Assembly (NCBI GenBank): GCA_029252405.1
Contig: JAQXBM010000022.1
Span: 62,001 to 126,000 of the forward strand
Reading direction: 5' to 3'
Length of the DNA: 64,000 nucleotides
Origin: Crocinitomicaceae bacterium
GTDB lineage: Bacteria > Bacteroidota > Bacteroidia > Flavobacteriales_D > Crocinitomicaceae
The translations under genes and the position numbers were made by a program. Position 1 is the stretch's first letter. Every line of letters starts with the position of its first letter. This document shows, in pieces, positions 52,528 to 61,938 of this stretch. The notes beneath the pieces are model-generated. The model was not told the origin of the DNA. It made no database searches and saw nothing but the letters and a program-made list of their open reading frames with translations.

Positions 52528-54321
52528 TCATCGTTTTCGTCTTGGGCGCTTTCCTTCCATAACTCGCATAACGGTGAAATCTGCCTTTCCAACTTTCGTG
52601 TTTCCAGTCAGGAAAGTGTAATAGAGCGTTGGGAAGCAAACGACATTTGCTGCCGTCCACAAAGGATTCTGGCGAACGCGCATTTTATAGAAATAAAACT
52701 GGTCATCCATCACAATAGAAGAATTCGGGTCGAGGTATTTTAGATCTCTTTTTTCCGTTTTCGGCTCGTTAACAGGAGTCGTAAATTCTTTTGCTCTCCC
52801 AGAGTTTTCATCAAAGGTGTAATACGTCAATTCCTCGGTTAAATGCTTGAGTTTTTTCTTCTTCGGAGGTGATAATTCGGCATCTTCGTTTCCAAAAAGC
52901 ACAATGAAGTCTCCATACTTGTAGACCACTCGAATATCTGATACATTGTTTCCGAGGTACGAAATTTTACGATCCACACTTCGCGCCCACATGATCTCAC
53001 CTGCCGCAGAAAGTCGAATGGCTGACACGTTTTTGTTTTTACAGCTCTCTTCAGTATGATAGACATTCTCACCATTCAGGTTGCTCTTGGTCTCCGTTTC
53101 TTTGTAATTGTATTGCTCTGTAAAGAAGAAAACCAAACTGCTGTCAGACATCGAAGTGATGTGCTGAATATCGAATCGAGTTCCGAGAACTTCTTCCTGA
53201 GATGGCAACACCTGCCCTCTTTTTACCCGCATTCGCTTTTTTGGGAAAATTCGATTGTAGATAGAACGTGTGAAATAAACGAAATTGACCTTTGTTTCTT
53301 CCGTGTTGTTGATGTCGATATCTGCGTAAAATAATCCTTGATTATCAATTCCAGTAGTGTCTTCGACCAAATCCCCAAAGAAACCAAATACGCGCGTTTT
53401 CCCTCCGGCGCTGTACAGGTTGAAATCTGTGATTGTTCTGAAGTTCGTTGTGAATTTCACGCTTTTCTGTGTGCCTGATTCAACACTGGCAACGGTCAAA
53501 ACGGGATAAGTTTTCGCGTGCTTTGCCTCCAAGTAATAGAGTTCCTCAACAGTGTATGCGACAGTAGAGCGAATTTGAAGCGGCCCATTTTCACTCAATT
53601 GATATTCCGAAGTGATTCTCCCTGGATAAGAAACTGGCTTTTGTGGAAGAAGAACACTTTTTCTTGTTGAAGCGGATAACTGTGAACTGACAGTCACATA
53701 TTGAAATTTTAGCGTGCTATCAGCATATGTCTCCGTGCCCAACACCATTAGACCCGATTCTTGATCAGAAAGAACAACGCACATGGTTGGATCATAAACT
53801 GAAGCGCGATCTTCCACTTCTTGTGTGTATTCGAATACTTTTTTGAGCGGTAGATCTGTTTTGAAATCCGATTTGAATGACTGCGCGTAAATCTCTTCTG
53901 TTCGAGTTGTATCAGTGTTGATGAGCTTTCTCCAAAAGACAAAAATCTTACCTTCTGAAAGAACCGTTTTCACGTAGTCCAGTGATGCAAGAGCGCTTTC
54001 TTGACCCTTGTTTTCAGGATATCCTTTCAATGGCAGACGCTCTTCTTCGGTCATGTTGAGCGTGTTTTTTGTCATCGAAACCAACATCAATTTCGCATCG
54101 TCGTAAGGCTTCGACTTCTCAACATTTCGTTGAAGGAGATAAACTAAGGACGTATTTGTCCCCACAAACTCCGTGAAGAAGCCCGTTTTTCTGTTCGTAT
54201 AGCGGAATTCATTCGACCATTCGAATTCCATGTATTGGGACGAGGCGAACTGACTGCACCCAATGTACACTAAGAACGTAAGTGTCCTCACCAAGTTGAG
54301 ATATGTTTGATTACCGATCAT
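52528..54321 (-). CDS. Secreted protein of unknown function in the OmpA-kinase operon
   Basis: A signal-peptide-like N-terminus (LVRTLTFLVYIGCSQFASSQ) is followed by 565 residues, predicted mainly beta-stranded, with repeated strand patterns such as LVYLLQRNVEKS, KIFVFWRKLI, TRVFGFFGDLVED and SLVFFFTEQYN. These regularly spaced aromatic strands suggest a beta-propeller. The last 30 residues are hydrophobic then basic (MRVMEGKRPRRKR). I do not recognise the family. It begins 3 bp after the OmpA-type gene and ends 27 bp before the kinase, so it probably works with them. Confidence 0.7.
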   Translation of the reverse strand: MIGNQTYLNLVRTLTFLVYIGCSQFASSQYMEFEWSNEFRYTNRKTGFFTEFVGTNTSLVYLLQRNVEKSKPYDDAKLMLVSMTKNTLNMTEEERLPLKGYPENKGQESALASLDYVKTVLSEGKIFVFWRKLINTDTTRTEEIYAQSFKSDFKTDLPLKKVFEYTQEVEDRASVYDPTMCVVLSDQESGLMVLGTETYADSTLKFQYVTVSSQLSASTRKSVLLPQKPVSYPGRITSEYQLSENGPLQIRSTVAYTVEELYYLEAKHAKTYPVLTVASVESGTQKSVKFTTNFRTITDFNLYSAGGKTRVFGFFGDLVEDTTGIDNQGLFYADIDINNTEETKVNFVYFTRSIYNRIFPKKRMRVKRGQVLPSQEEVLGTRFDIQHITSMSDSSLVFFFTEQYNYKETETKSNLNGENVYHTEESCKNKNVSAIRLSAAGEIMWARSVDRKISYLGNNVSDIRVVYKYGDFIVLFGNEDAELSPPKKKKLKHLTEELTYYTFDENSGRAKEFTTPVNEPKTEKRDLKYLDPNSSIVMDDQFYFYKMRVRQNPLWTAANVVCFPTLYYTFLTGNTKVGKADFTVMRVMEGKRPRRKR

Positions 54322-54324
54322 TTC

Positions 54325-56709
54325 CTAGTTCTCTCCTTTAGGAAGTTTGATCAATTTCAAATCAACGCGTCTGTCGGCTTTTTTCATCTCGTCCGTGTAA
54401 TCTCCCGCATGAATCGATTTCGTTTCACCGTAGTAGTACACTGAAATTTTACTCTCATCAAACTTGTAGAAATAAACCAGCTTACGCTTCACCGTTTCAG
54501 CTCTTCGTTTCGATAATTGCAAGTTGTAGTCCAATGATCCATCACGGTCAGTGTTACCCACCAAGTAGATTTCATACTTTTCATTCTTCGGCAAACGTTT
54601 GAATAAATTATCGATTTTCAAGCGCTCTGAATCAGTAAGTGACGCCTCGTCAACATCAAAATAAAGTGCCAAGTTCTTAACGACATTTTTACCTTGTAAG
54701 ACAGAATCAAGTTCATCTCTTGTTGTGATTAATTGATCACGTAAATCAATACGTGGGTTGTCAATTGTTTGCTGATTCGTGTTATTCGCATCAATTCTTT
54801 CCTTTTCATCTTGAAGATTGATGTTGTTGATATTGCTCGAGTCGATTGGACAACCGGCATTGTAGAATGAACCAGGTACATCCGGACATTTGTCTTTCTC
54901 ATTCAGGATTCCATCTCCATCAGAATCCAGACAACATCCTTCATTTTCAAGTGGACATCCATTATTGAGTTCAACTCCTGGTACGTCTGGACATCTGTCA
55001 GCCGCATCAATTACACCATCACGGTCACGATCTGGACATCCGTAGTGAATTCCAAGTCCTGGTTCTTTTGGACACATGTCGTTCATGTCAATCACACCGT
55101 CTCCATCTGTATCTGGACAACCTTTCGTTGATTTTGGACCTTTGTCGTAAATACACAAGTCTTCTTTGTCGATAATTCCATCTCCATCAGTATCTGGACA
55201 TCCGTTGTACTCAGGTAACCCTGGATCGTAAGGACACTCATCATATGGGTCGGAGATTTTATCTCCATCAGTGTCTTTCGGCACTTTGTAAAGCACGCTG
55301 TACGAAATACCGGCGTAGACGTTTCTCGCTCGTGAAGTTTTTTGTCCGTAAAAGAATCCGCCATTGTTCGATCCAGCAAAAATGATGAAGCCTTTATAGT
55401 TAAATCGACCTGCAGCCCCTATGCTCACTGTTCCGTTTCCTTGATGAGAAATAGGCAACATAATTGACCAGTTACTCTTTTCAATTCGTGGTGTCAGTGT
55501 TTGAATGAAGAATCCTTTCATCTGCGTAATGTCACTTTTGAAATGCAAAGGAATGGACATGTTGTAGCTCACGTAGAACCATTTTCTCAGTAGGTTCATA
55601 TCGAAATTACCGTGAAAAGCTGAAGGTAAGGCCATTCTGAATTTTGTCGGCTCTGCAGCTGGGATCTTCGTGCTCTGATTAGCTAGCTCATCGTCTACAT
55701 ATTCAAATGGTGAGTTCTGGAAAGATAAGATGTTAAGTGATGATAGGTTCACTAAATTATTAGCAACTCCCGGTATCGGAGGGTTAGTAAAGTTGTAGGA
55801 AGAAGTTGAGTCACTCAAATAGCGTATGAATCCAAGATCAGTAAGTGAGGCCGATGCCTTCCATTTATATTTGTTCATGTCGTAGCGAACAATGCGTTTC
55901 ACTCCGTCCATTTCATAATATTGATCTTCATAATCTGGACGATATTCGTACGTGACACCTAGGTCGAAAGCCAATCCGCGATGGTCGTAAAACAATTGAG
56001 TGTTATTTTCACTTGTTCCAAAATCGCCATCCAGGTCTGTGAAGTTTACTATAGTTGAGGTTGTGTCATCGAATTCGTATTGACCACTATTCATCTGAAG
56101 GTATGAAGCATCCAATCCATTTAAGATTTTCATGGTAACTCCGGCTTTCAAAAAGGTGGTGTTTCGATTGAAGATGGTGCGAGCGTAGGTAAATGCATGC
56201 TCGGTGAAATCCATCGTGTTCATAGCCATTCCCGAAATATTGTTGGCACCAAGTACATTTTGGTCATAGTCCAAAGCTGCATTTTGCGCCCACACCAGAG
56301 ACAAGCCCTCAAGATTTTTCATTGATCGCACGCGAAGCGAATAGGCTCCGGCATTTTTGTGATCAAACTCATACTTAAGATTTAATGCATCAATGTTGAT
56401 ATGGCTTCTTAAATAACCTGGTTTTCTCGGCTCCTTGTACTTCACACCTTCACCATATACGATGTATCGATTTGAACTAAAGTTGCTAAGCTTGGAATAA
56501 TTCGCGTGAAAACTGATCGAGAACTTGCTTTTCGAATCGACAATCGACGATGGATTGTAAGACGCCAGAAACGAACTAACGGAATTATCGTTAACGATTC
56601 CTGTATATTGGTTCTGACCGAATACTCCAGCAGGAGCCATCAGGGCTACTAAAAGGAGTACCGTTGAGAAACGTAAAAAAGTTCTGGATGGATAAAAGGT
56701 TTCTTTCAT
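54325..56709 (-). CDS. Outer-membrane protein: DUF5723-like barrel, thrombospondin type 3 repeats, OmpA domain
   Basis: The start at 56709 gives a signal peptide (about residues 1-31, ending VFGQ). The first 430 residues resemble a DUF5723-type outer-membrane barrel (SFLASYNPSSIVDSKSKFSI). Residues about 475-620 carry TSP3 calcium-binding repeats (DTDGDGIIDKEDLC, DTDGDGVIDMNDMC). The C-terminus is an OmpA peptidoglycan-binding domain (LVGNTDRDGSLDYNLQLSKR). So it links the outer membrane to the cell wall through a calcium-stiffened stalk. It is the first gene of an operon with an unknown secreted protein and a histidine kinase. The upstream gap to pepA contains phased repeats. Confidence 0.9.
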   Translation of the reverse strand: MKETFYPSRTFLRFSTVLLLVALMAPAGVFGQNQYTGIVNDNSVSSFLASYNPSSIVDSKSKFSISFHANYSKLSNFSSNRYIVYGEGVKYKEPRKPGYLRSHINIDALNLKYEFDHKNAGAYSLRVRSMKNLEGLSLVWAQNAALDYDQNVLGANNISGMAMNTMDFTEHAFTYARTIFNRNTTFLKAGVTMKILNGLDASYLQMNSGQYEFDDTTSTIVNFTDLDGDFGTSENNTQLFYDHRGLAFDLGVTYEYRPDYEDQYYEMDGVKRIVRYDMNKYKWKASASLTDLGFIRYLSDSTSSYNFTNPPIPGVANNLVNLSSLNILSFQNSPFEYVDDELANQSTKIPAAEPTKFRMALPSAFHGNFDMNLLRKWFYVSYNMSIPLHFKSDITQMKGFFIQTLTPRIEKSNWSIMLPISHQGNGTVSIGAAGRFNYKGFIIFAGSNNGGFFYGQKTSRARNVYAGISYSVLYKVPKDTDGDKISDPYDECPYDPGLPEYNGCPDTDGDGIIDKEDLCIYDKGPKSTKGCPDTDGDGVIDMNDMCPKEPGLGIHYGCPDRDRDGVIDAADRCPDVPGVELNNGCPLENEGCCLDSDGDGILNEKDKCPDVPGSFYNAGCPIDSSNINNINLQDEKERIDANNTNQQTIDNPRIDLRDQLITTRDELDSVLQGKNVVKNLALYFDVDEASLTDSERLKIDNLFKRLPKNEKYEIYLVGNTDRDGSLDYNLQLSKRRAETVKRKLVYFYKFDESKISVYYYGETKSIHAGDYTDEMKKADRRVDLKLIKLPKGEN

Positions 56710-57126
56710 ATCTAAGCAATTCAGTTGGTGTCGACCATTCGATTTATAAATGTGCAAAAGCGCAAATGGTAAACAGTCTTATCAAACTTAAAGAAACAAA
56801 ACAACAATTCTTGGTTTTGCACGAAATTTCTTAAGTGACAAGAGAACACTTGTTTTGGCTCAAAACGCTAACCACACGATCTACAATTTAACAAATAGTT
56901 AACAAATAGTTAACAAATTCCATTCCACTTTTTTGATGTTGATTACCTCTATCATGATTCCGGTAATTTAAGCCGGCCTTTGCTTAAAGACAACTGGAAG
57001 AATACTGGAATTAGTTGGTGCGTTTTCCGTTAAGGAAAGAATGATTGTGAAAGCTCTCCTGCTATCTCACGCCAAGTCCAATTCGTTGATTACTTTTGTA
57101 ACTCAAATCGAACTCAATTTAAAAAG
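56710..57126. other. Divergent intergenic region with phased 11-bp repeats
   Basis: TTAACAAATAG occurs at 56888-56898 and 56899-56909, and a partial third copy (TTAACAAAT) is at 56910-56918. An 11-bp period is about one helical turn, so a protein could bind the same face of each copy. It lies about 180 bp upstream of the OmpA-type gene and about 210 bp upstream of pepA. No gene is supported here. Confidence 0.5.
57091..57098 (+). promoter_or_regulatory. Possible -7 element of pepA
   Basis: TACTTTTG at 57091-57098 matches the Bacteroidota TAnnTTTG element and lies 28 bp before the ATG at 57127. I do not see a good TTG at the -33 distance, so confidence is moderate to low. Confidence 0.4.
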
Positions 57127-58521
57127 ATGCAGGTACAAAAAAGTGAGGATCAATCAATGTGCAATCACCGCGTATTCATTACGGATACAGAAAACGAAAT
57201 TTTTGGAATTTCAAGTGAGAGTGCAGAAGCAGTATATAATTTTTTAGAGTTGGATAAGGACACGCAATTTGTTGAGGGCATGGACTCTCTCGAAATGTTC
57301 GTCAAAGAATCGGATAACGCTGAAAAGATGCGCAAGCATGGAGCAGCATTTAGAAGCCGATTGGACAAGAAAGTGATGGAAATTGCCTTGGCGGGTGATC
57401 CAGATGCGGTTTTTGCCTTTTTAGAAGGATTCCTTTTGGCGAGCTACCAGTTTCTTCCTTACTTCAAAGATGCCGATGAGAAAGCATTTCAATTGGAGAA
57501 CATCATTGTTGATGAGCGCTTCGGGGAAGACAAAATCCTTGAACTGATCAATATTACAGCGGCAGTTTTTTGGGCAAGAGACATGGTGAATGAACCAGTT
57601 TCATATCTGAACGCAGAACAATTAGCAGCTGAAATTGTTGAGCTTGGAGAAGATACCGACATGACGGTAAACGTTCTGGAGCAAACGCAAATCGAATCAT
57701 TGAAAATGGGAGGACTTCTTGCCGTTAATCAAGGTTCAATTGATCCAGCGACATTTACAATTGTTGAATACAAAGGAAAAGATCACACCAACAAAAAACC
57801 AATCGTCTTGGTTGGAAAAGGTGTTGTTTATGATACAGGAGGGTTAAGCTTGAAGCCAACTCCGAACTCAATGGACTTGATGAAAAGCGACATGGGTGGA
57901 GCGGCATGTATGGCAGGAGCAATTTACCTTGCCGCACTTCAAGAATTACCTATTCACATCATCGCACTGATTCCAGCAACCGATAACCGTCCAGGAATGA
58001 ACGCTTATGCACCTGGAGATGTGGTCACAATGTACGACGGAACGACGGTTGAAGTTCTCAATACAGACGCAGAAGGAAGAATGATTTTAGCGGATGCTTT
58101 GGCTTATTCGAAGAAATACGATCCTGAATTGGTGATCGATGCTGCAACTTTAACTGGGGCTGCTGTTCGAGCAATTGGCGCGCACGGAAGTGTTGTGATG
58201 GGGAATGCAGAAGAGAAATACTTCGAACAACTCGAGGTGGCTGGCGACAATGTTCACGAGCGCACGGTGCGCTTCCCATTTTGGGATGAATACTTCGAGG
58301 AAATGAAATCGCCAATCGCAGATTTGAAGAACCTTGGTGGACCAACTGCAGGAATGATCACAGCGGGTAAATTCCTCGAGCACTTCGTGGAAGCACCGTA
58401 CATTCACATTGATTTGGCAGGACCAGCTTTCTTAGGCAAAACTGATGCGTACCGAACGAAAGGAGGTACAGGAGTAGGAGTTAGATTACTTTACAACTTC
58501 TTTAAAAATTACGAAGCTTAA
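57127..58521 (+). CDS. pepA: Leucyl aminopeptidase, M17 family
   Basis: Cytosolic di-zinc aminopeptidase (464 residues). The M17 catalytic core is visible: GKGVVYDTGGLSLKP, MKSDMGGAA and NTDAEGR (residues 312-318), with metal-binding Lys, Asp and Glu in these segments. A N-terminal region of about 150 residues is the usual macro-like domain. The stop codon overlaps the pdxA start by one base (TAATG), so the two are coupled. The name pepA is by family and could equally be pepB. Confidence 0.92.
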   Translation: MQVQKSEDQSMCNHRVFITDTENEIFGISSESAEAVYNFLELDKDTQFVEGMDSLEMFVKESDNAEKMRKHGAAFRSRLDKKVMEIALAGDPDAVFAFLEGFLLASYQFLPYFKDADEKAFQLENIIVDERFGEDKILELINITAAVFWARDMVNEPVSYLNAEQLAAEIVELGEDTDMTVNVLEQTQIESLKMGGLLAVNQGSIDPATFTIVEYKGKDHTNKKPIVLVGKGVVYDTGGLSLKPTPNSMDLMKSDMGGAACMAGAIYLAALQELPIHIIALIPATDNRPGMNAYAPGDVVTMYDGTTVEVLNTDAEGRMILADALAYSKKYDPELVIDAATLTGAAVRAIGAHGSVVMGNAEEKYFEQLEVAGDNVHERTVRFPFWDEYFEEMKSPIADLKNLGGPTAGMITAGKFLEHFVEAPYIHIDLAGPAFLGKTDAYRTKGGTGVGVRLLYNFFKNYEA

Positions 58522-59624
58522 TGGACAGAAAAGAGCATAAAAAAGATAAATCGCGAGATGTGCGAATTGGAATATCCATTGGTGACACAAACGGAATAGG
58601 AATCGAGGTGACAATGAGAGCGCTTGAAGATTCACGCATTTTGCAAGATTGCACGCCCATTATTTATGGGTCTCAAAAATTATTCGCGCATGGCAAGAAG
58701 CAATTCCGCATGAATAATTTCAACTTCACTGGAGTGAAGGCGGCAACGGATGCACGACGTAAGAAAGTGAACATTGTCAATGTTTGGGAAGATGAGGTTG
58801 AAGTGAAATATGGCGAAACCAACGAAACAGGAGGGAAGTACGCCTTTCGTTCTTTGGAGGCAGCGACACAAGATTTAGCCGAAGGCAAAGTAGATGTTTT
58901 GGTTACGGCACCGATTTCCAAGGAGGCAATGGCGAAAACAGGATTTCAATTTCCTGGACATACGGAGTATTTAGCCGATATGGCTGGGGAAGATGAGGCA
59001 TTGATGCTCATGGTTTCCTCGACAATGAAGATTGGACTAGTGACTTCGCACATTGCTTTGAAAGATGTTTCTACAACGGTAACTGCGGATAAAGTATTGG
59101 CGAAAATCAATGCGTTTAACGCAAGTTTGAAGAAGGATTTCGGAATTCAACGCCCGAAAATCGCCGTGTTTGGATTGAATCCACACGCTGGTGAGAATGG
59201 AAAAATGGGAGATGAAGAGAAAGAATCAATTGTGCCTGCGATTGGGCGAGCGCAAAATGATGGAATTCTCGCTTACGGTCCGTTTCCAGCTGATGGTTTT
59301 TTCGGAAGCGCTGGCAAAGCGAAATACGATGGTGTATTAGCAATGTATCACGACCAAGGATTGGCAGCATTCAAAGCCTTGGCTTTTGATGAGGGAGTGA
59401 ATTTCACAGCGGGACTTCCAATTATCAGAACGTCGCCCGATCACGGAACAGCCTTCGATATTGCAGGAAAAAATATAGCGTCAGGAGATTCAATGCGTCA
59501 AGCAATTTACTTAGCCATTGACGTGTTTAGAAACCATCAATTTGAAAAAGAAATTACGGCAAATCCACTTGTATCTCAACCAAGAGAACGAAAAGGAAGA
59601 GATCAGAAGAGAAACGACAAATAA
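58521..59624 (+). CDS. pdxA: 4-hydroxythreonine-4-phosphate dehydrogenase PdxA
   Basis: NAD-dependent, zinc-requiring step of pyridoxal phosphate synthesis. The three metal-binding His segments are FPGHTEYLAD, GLNPHAGENG and MYHDQGLAAFK. The N-terminus (RIGISIGDTNGIGIEVTMRA) and length (367) are normal; a short basic tail (PRERKGRDQKRNDK) is an extra. It lies directly upstream of DUF177-rpmF, a grouping I recall from other Bacteroidota. Confidence 0.96.
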   Translation: MDRKEHKKDKSRDVRIGISIGDTNGIGIEVTMRALEDSRILQDCTPIIYGSQKLFAHGKKQFRMNNFNFTGVKAATDARRKKVNIVNVWEDEVEVKYGETNETGGKYAFRSLEAATQDLAEGKVDVLVTAPISKEAMAKTGFQFPGHTEYLADMAGEDEALMLMVSSTMKIGLVTSHIALKDVSTTVTADKVLAKINAFNASLKKDFGIQRPKIAVFGLNPHAGENGKMGDEEKESIVPAIGRAQNDGILAYGPFPADGFFGSAGKAKYDGVLAMYHDQGLAAFKALAFDEGVNFTAGLPIIRTSPDHGTAFDIAGKNIASGDSMRQAIYLAIDVFRNHQFEKEITANPLVSQPRERKGRDQKRNDK

Positions 59625-59664
59625 ATTTCATTGAAAGATATCAACATCTTTCGGTTAAATTAGT

Positions 59665-59771
59665 TAACTTTGCCGCCCGCCTTCGATCAAGAAGGATCTT
59701 TTGAGACCGAATTCCAACGGGAATAGGAGGTAGACAGATTTTGAGCGAAGCGGGAAATAAGAGATATAACA
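59665..59771 (+). promoter_or_regulatory. Promoter and structured leader of the DUF177-rpmF operon
   Basis: TAACTTTG (59665-59672) matches the TAnnTTTG -7 element. The roughly 95 bp between it and the start codon can form a hairpin CCTTC/GAAGG (about 59680-59695) and another around ATTCC/GGAAT further on. A structured leader ahead of a ribosomal protein operon could be used for regulation, but no match to a known riboswitch was seen. Confidence 0.4.
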
Positions 59772-60407
59772 TTGGCAAAATCGGACGATAAGCAATTCAT
59801 AATTCCTTTTGTAGGTTTAAAACAAGGGAGACACGAATTTCAGTTCGATATTACTGATACGTTCTTTGAAACATTTGAATACTCAATTATCCAACAAGGA
59901 GATGTACACATCGACTTTACGTTGGATAAAAAAGATACCATGATGGTAGGTGAGTTTCAGTTGAAAGGGCATGTGAAAGCACCCTGCGATCGTTGCAACG
60001 ATCCAATTGAAGTTCCCATCGAAGGTGACTTTAGATTGGTGTACAAATTCGGAAACGAAGAAGAGGAAGATGAAACACTAGTTGTTGTTTTTCCTGAAGA
60101 ATTTGAAATCAATATTAAAGCGTCACTTTTGGAGTTCATGAGTGTATTGCTTCCATCTCGATCGGTTCACGATGAGGGAGATTGCAATCAGGAAATGCTC
60201 GACTACCTGAATGAATACGTTGTGAATCCAATGGATGAAGACGATGATAATCTTGATGAGTACGATGAAGCCGATGCGGAGCATCAAGACCTTGAAGACG
60301 AGGACTACGATGAGAACGAAGAAGGCGAAGAAGAAGATGATGATCAACCAGACGACACACCAGTCGATCCGCGTTGGGCAGCATTGAAAAACTTAAAAAA
60401 GGATTAA
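59772..60407 (+). CDS. yceD: DUF177 (YceD) family protein, ribosome-linked
   Basis: DUF177 proteins are almost always encoded beside rpmF and are linked to 23S rRNA or 50S assembly. The core contains VHIDFTLDKKDTMMVGEFQL and a CxxC pair in APCDRCNDPIEV, which may bind zinc. The C-terminal 55 residues are extremely acidic (for example DENEEGEEEDDDQPDD) before a short WAALKNLKKD end. The start is a TTG at 59772; no ATG is available upstream in frame near it. It is followed 42 bp later by rpmF. Confidence 0.9.
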   Translation: MAKSDDKQFIIPFVGLKQGRHEFQFDITDTFFETFEYSIIQQGDVHIDFTLDKKDTMMVGEFQLKGHVKAPCDRCNDPIEVPIEGDFRLVYKFGNEEEEDETLVVVFPEEFEINIKASLLEFMSVLLPSRSVHDEGDCNQEMLDYLNEYVVNPMDEDDDNLDEYDEADAEHQDLEDEDYDENEEGEEEDDDQPDDTPVDPRWAALKNLKKD

Positions 60408-60449
60408 TACTCTGCAAGGAGAAATTATAAAGAATATAAATTAATAGAG

Positions 60450-60641
60450 ATGGCACATCCTAAACGAAAGATCTCGAGAACGAGACGAGACAAAAGAAGA
60501 ACACACGTTAAAGCAGAAGCGAAAAACATCGCAACTTGCCCAACGACTGGACAACCACACTTGTTCCACCATGCACATTGGTATGAGGGGAAACTTTACT
60601 ACAAAGGAAAAGTTGTAGCTGAAAAGGAAGTAGCAATTTAA
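60450..60641 (+). CDS. rpmF: Ribosomal protein L32, zinc-free form
   Basis: L32 of 63 residues ([16 protein letters not shown] at the start). The usual zinc ribbon has four Cys; here the corresponding region has only one ([15 protein letters not shown]), so this is the C-minus form that does not need zinc. Such forms are often the sole copy in Bacteroidota. The gene sits between DUF177 and the remains of plsX. Confidence 0.96.
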   Translation: MAHPKRKISRTRRDKRRTHVKAEAKNIATCPTTGQPHLFHHAHWYEGKLYYKGKVVAEKEVAI

Positions 60642-60667
60642 TTGTTGCTAACTAGTTCTTCATTAGT

Positions 60668-60837
60668 ATGAAGATTAGAATTGATGTACTTGGAAGCAAT
60701 TTCGTTTTGAGGCAGGCCGGCCTAGGTTTGTTCCTTGAAAGAAAAGGCTCTCAAGTGAAACCACGATAACGTTTTTAGGCGACCAAGATCCAATCTTGAG
60801 TGGCCTTTCGTTGTTAAATGATGGTACTAAAACGTAA
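60668..60837 (+). pseudogene. plsX: Decayed remnant of plsX (phosphate acyltransferase)
   Basis: In many bacteria plsX lies between rpmF and fabH. Here that space is only 260 bp. From an ATG at 60668 the frame reads MKIRIDVLGSNF, close to the PlsX start (MKIGIDxxGGDF), but it stops at a TAA near 60767. In another frame, open from 60739, the DNA reads SSETTITFLGDQDPILSGLS, matching the next PlsX strand and its GDQDPI turn, before a stop at 60835-60837. The rest of the roughly 310-residue enzyme is missing. I infer loss by frameshift plus a large deletion. A functional copy may exist elsewhere in the genome. Confidence 0.75.
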
Positions 60838-60900
60838 AATTTTATTCTTGGAAGTACATTCTGACCGTACCAACAAGACGAACAAAGCATACAACTGATT

Positions 60901-61890
60901 ATGGGAAAGATTACAGCTGCAATTACAGGAATTCAGGGTTATTTGCCAGAACACGTACTTTCGAATGAAGACCTTTCGAAAATGGTGGATACCAACGACG
61001 AGTGGATTACTTCTCGAACGGGAATCAAGGAACGAAGAATCATGAAAGATGGTGCTTCTTCTGATATGTGTATCGAAGCAGTAAATGGCTTGTTGAAGAA
61101 GACTGGAAACAATCCAGAGGACATCGATTTGGTAATTGTTGCGACTGTAACTCCAGATCACCCATTCCCAAGTACATCTAACATTGTTTGTGCTGCTACA
61201 GGAATGAAAAACGCCTGGGGGTACGATTTGATCGCTGCATGTTCAGGATTCATTTACGCACTTTCGACGGGAGCTCAATTTATCGAAACAGGTAAATACA
61301 AGAAGGTAATCGTTATCGGTGTAGACAAAATGTCTTCAATCATCGATTACAAAGACCGTACGACATGTATCATTTTTGGAGACGGTGCAGGAGCAGCTTT
61401 ACTAGAACCAAATGAGGAAGGAATGGGAGTTCAAGACTTCATCCTTCGTGCAGACGGTGTAGGGAAAGAGTACCTACTTCAACCAGGTGGAGGATCTGCA
61501 CACCCTGCATCAGTTGAAACAGTTGAAAAAGGAATGCACTATGTTCACCAAGAAGGGAAACAAGTTTTCAAATTTGCTGTAACGAACATGGCTGAGGTTT
61601 CTGCGGAAATCATGGAAAAAAATAACTTGGGAAGTGACGATGTCGATTGGCTCGTTCCTCACCAAGCGAACTTGCGTATTATTGATGCAACTGCAAACCG
61701 AATGGGATTACCGAAAGAAAAGGTAATGATCAACATTCAGAAATATGGAAACACCACTGCAGGAACGCTTCCATTGTGTTTGTGGGATTATGAAAAACAA
61801 TTGAAAAAAGGAGATAATTTAATTTTGTCAGCCTTCGGTGGAGGATTCACATGGGGTGCTGTTTACCTAAAATGGGCATACAATTCTTAG
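60901..61890 (+). CDS. fabH: Beta-ketoacyl-ACP synthase III FabH
   Basis: Starts fatty-acid elongation by condensing an acyl-CoA with malonyl-ACP. The catalytic triad is Cys114 (AACSGFIYA), His254 (VPHQANLRI) and Asn284 (KYGNTTAG). Length (329) is standard. It begins 63 bp after the last readable piece of the plsX remnant and 48 bp before accB, so it heads the fabH-accB-accC cluster, tying initiation to malonyl-CoA supply. Confidence 0.97.
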   Translation: MGKITAAITGIQGYLPEHVLSNEDLSKMVDTNDEWITSRTGIKERRIMKDGASSDMCIEAVNGLLKKTGNNPEDIDLVIVATVTPDHPFPSTSNIVCAATGMKNAWGYDLIAACSGFIYALSTGAQFIETGKYKKVIVIGVDKMSSIIDYKDRTTCIIFGDGAGAALLEPNEEGMGVQDFILRADGVGKEYLLQPGGGSAHPASVETVEKGMHYVHQEGKQVFKFAVTNMAEVSAEIMEKNNLGSDDVDWLVPHQANLRIIDATANRMGLPKEKVMINIQKYGNTTAGTLPLCLWDYEKQLKKGDNLILSAFGGGFTWGAVYLKWAYNS

Positions 61891-61938
61891 GACGGAATTG
61901 AAATTAATGTATTTTTACTAAAATAAATCTGAAGGAAA

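Noticed and set aside
57041-57247. Short frame overlapping the start of pepA
   Set aside because: It overlaps the pepA coding region in another frame, covers the pepA promoter and has no features of a protein.
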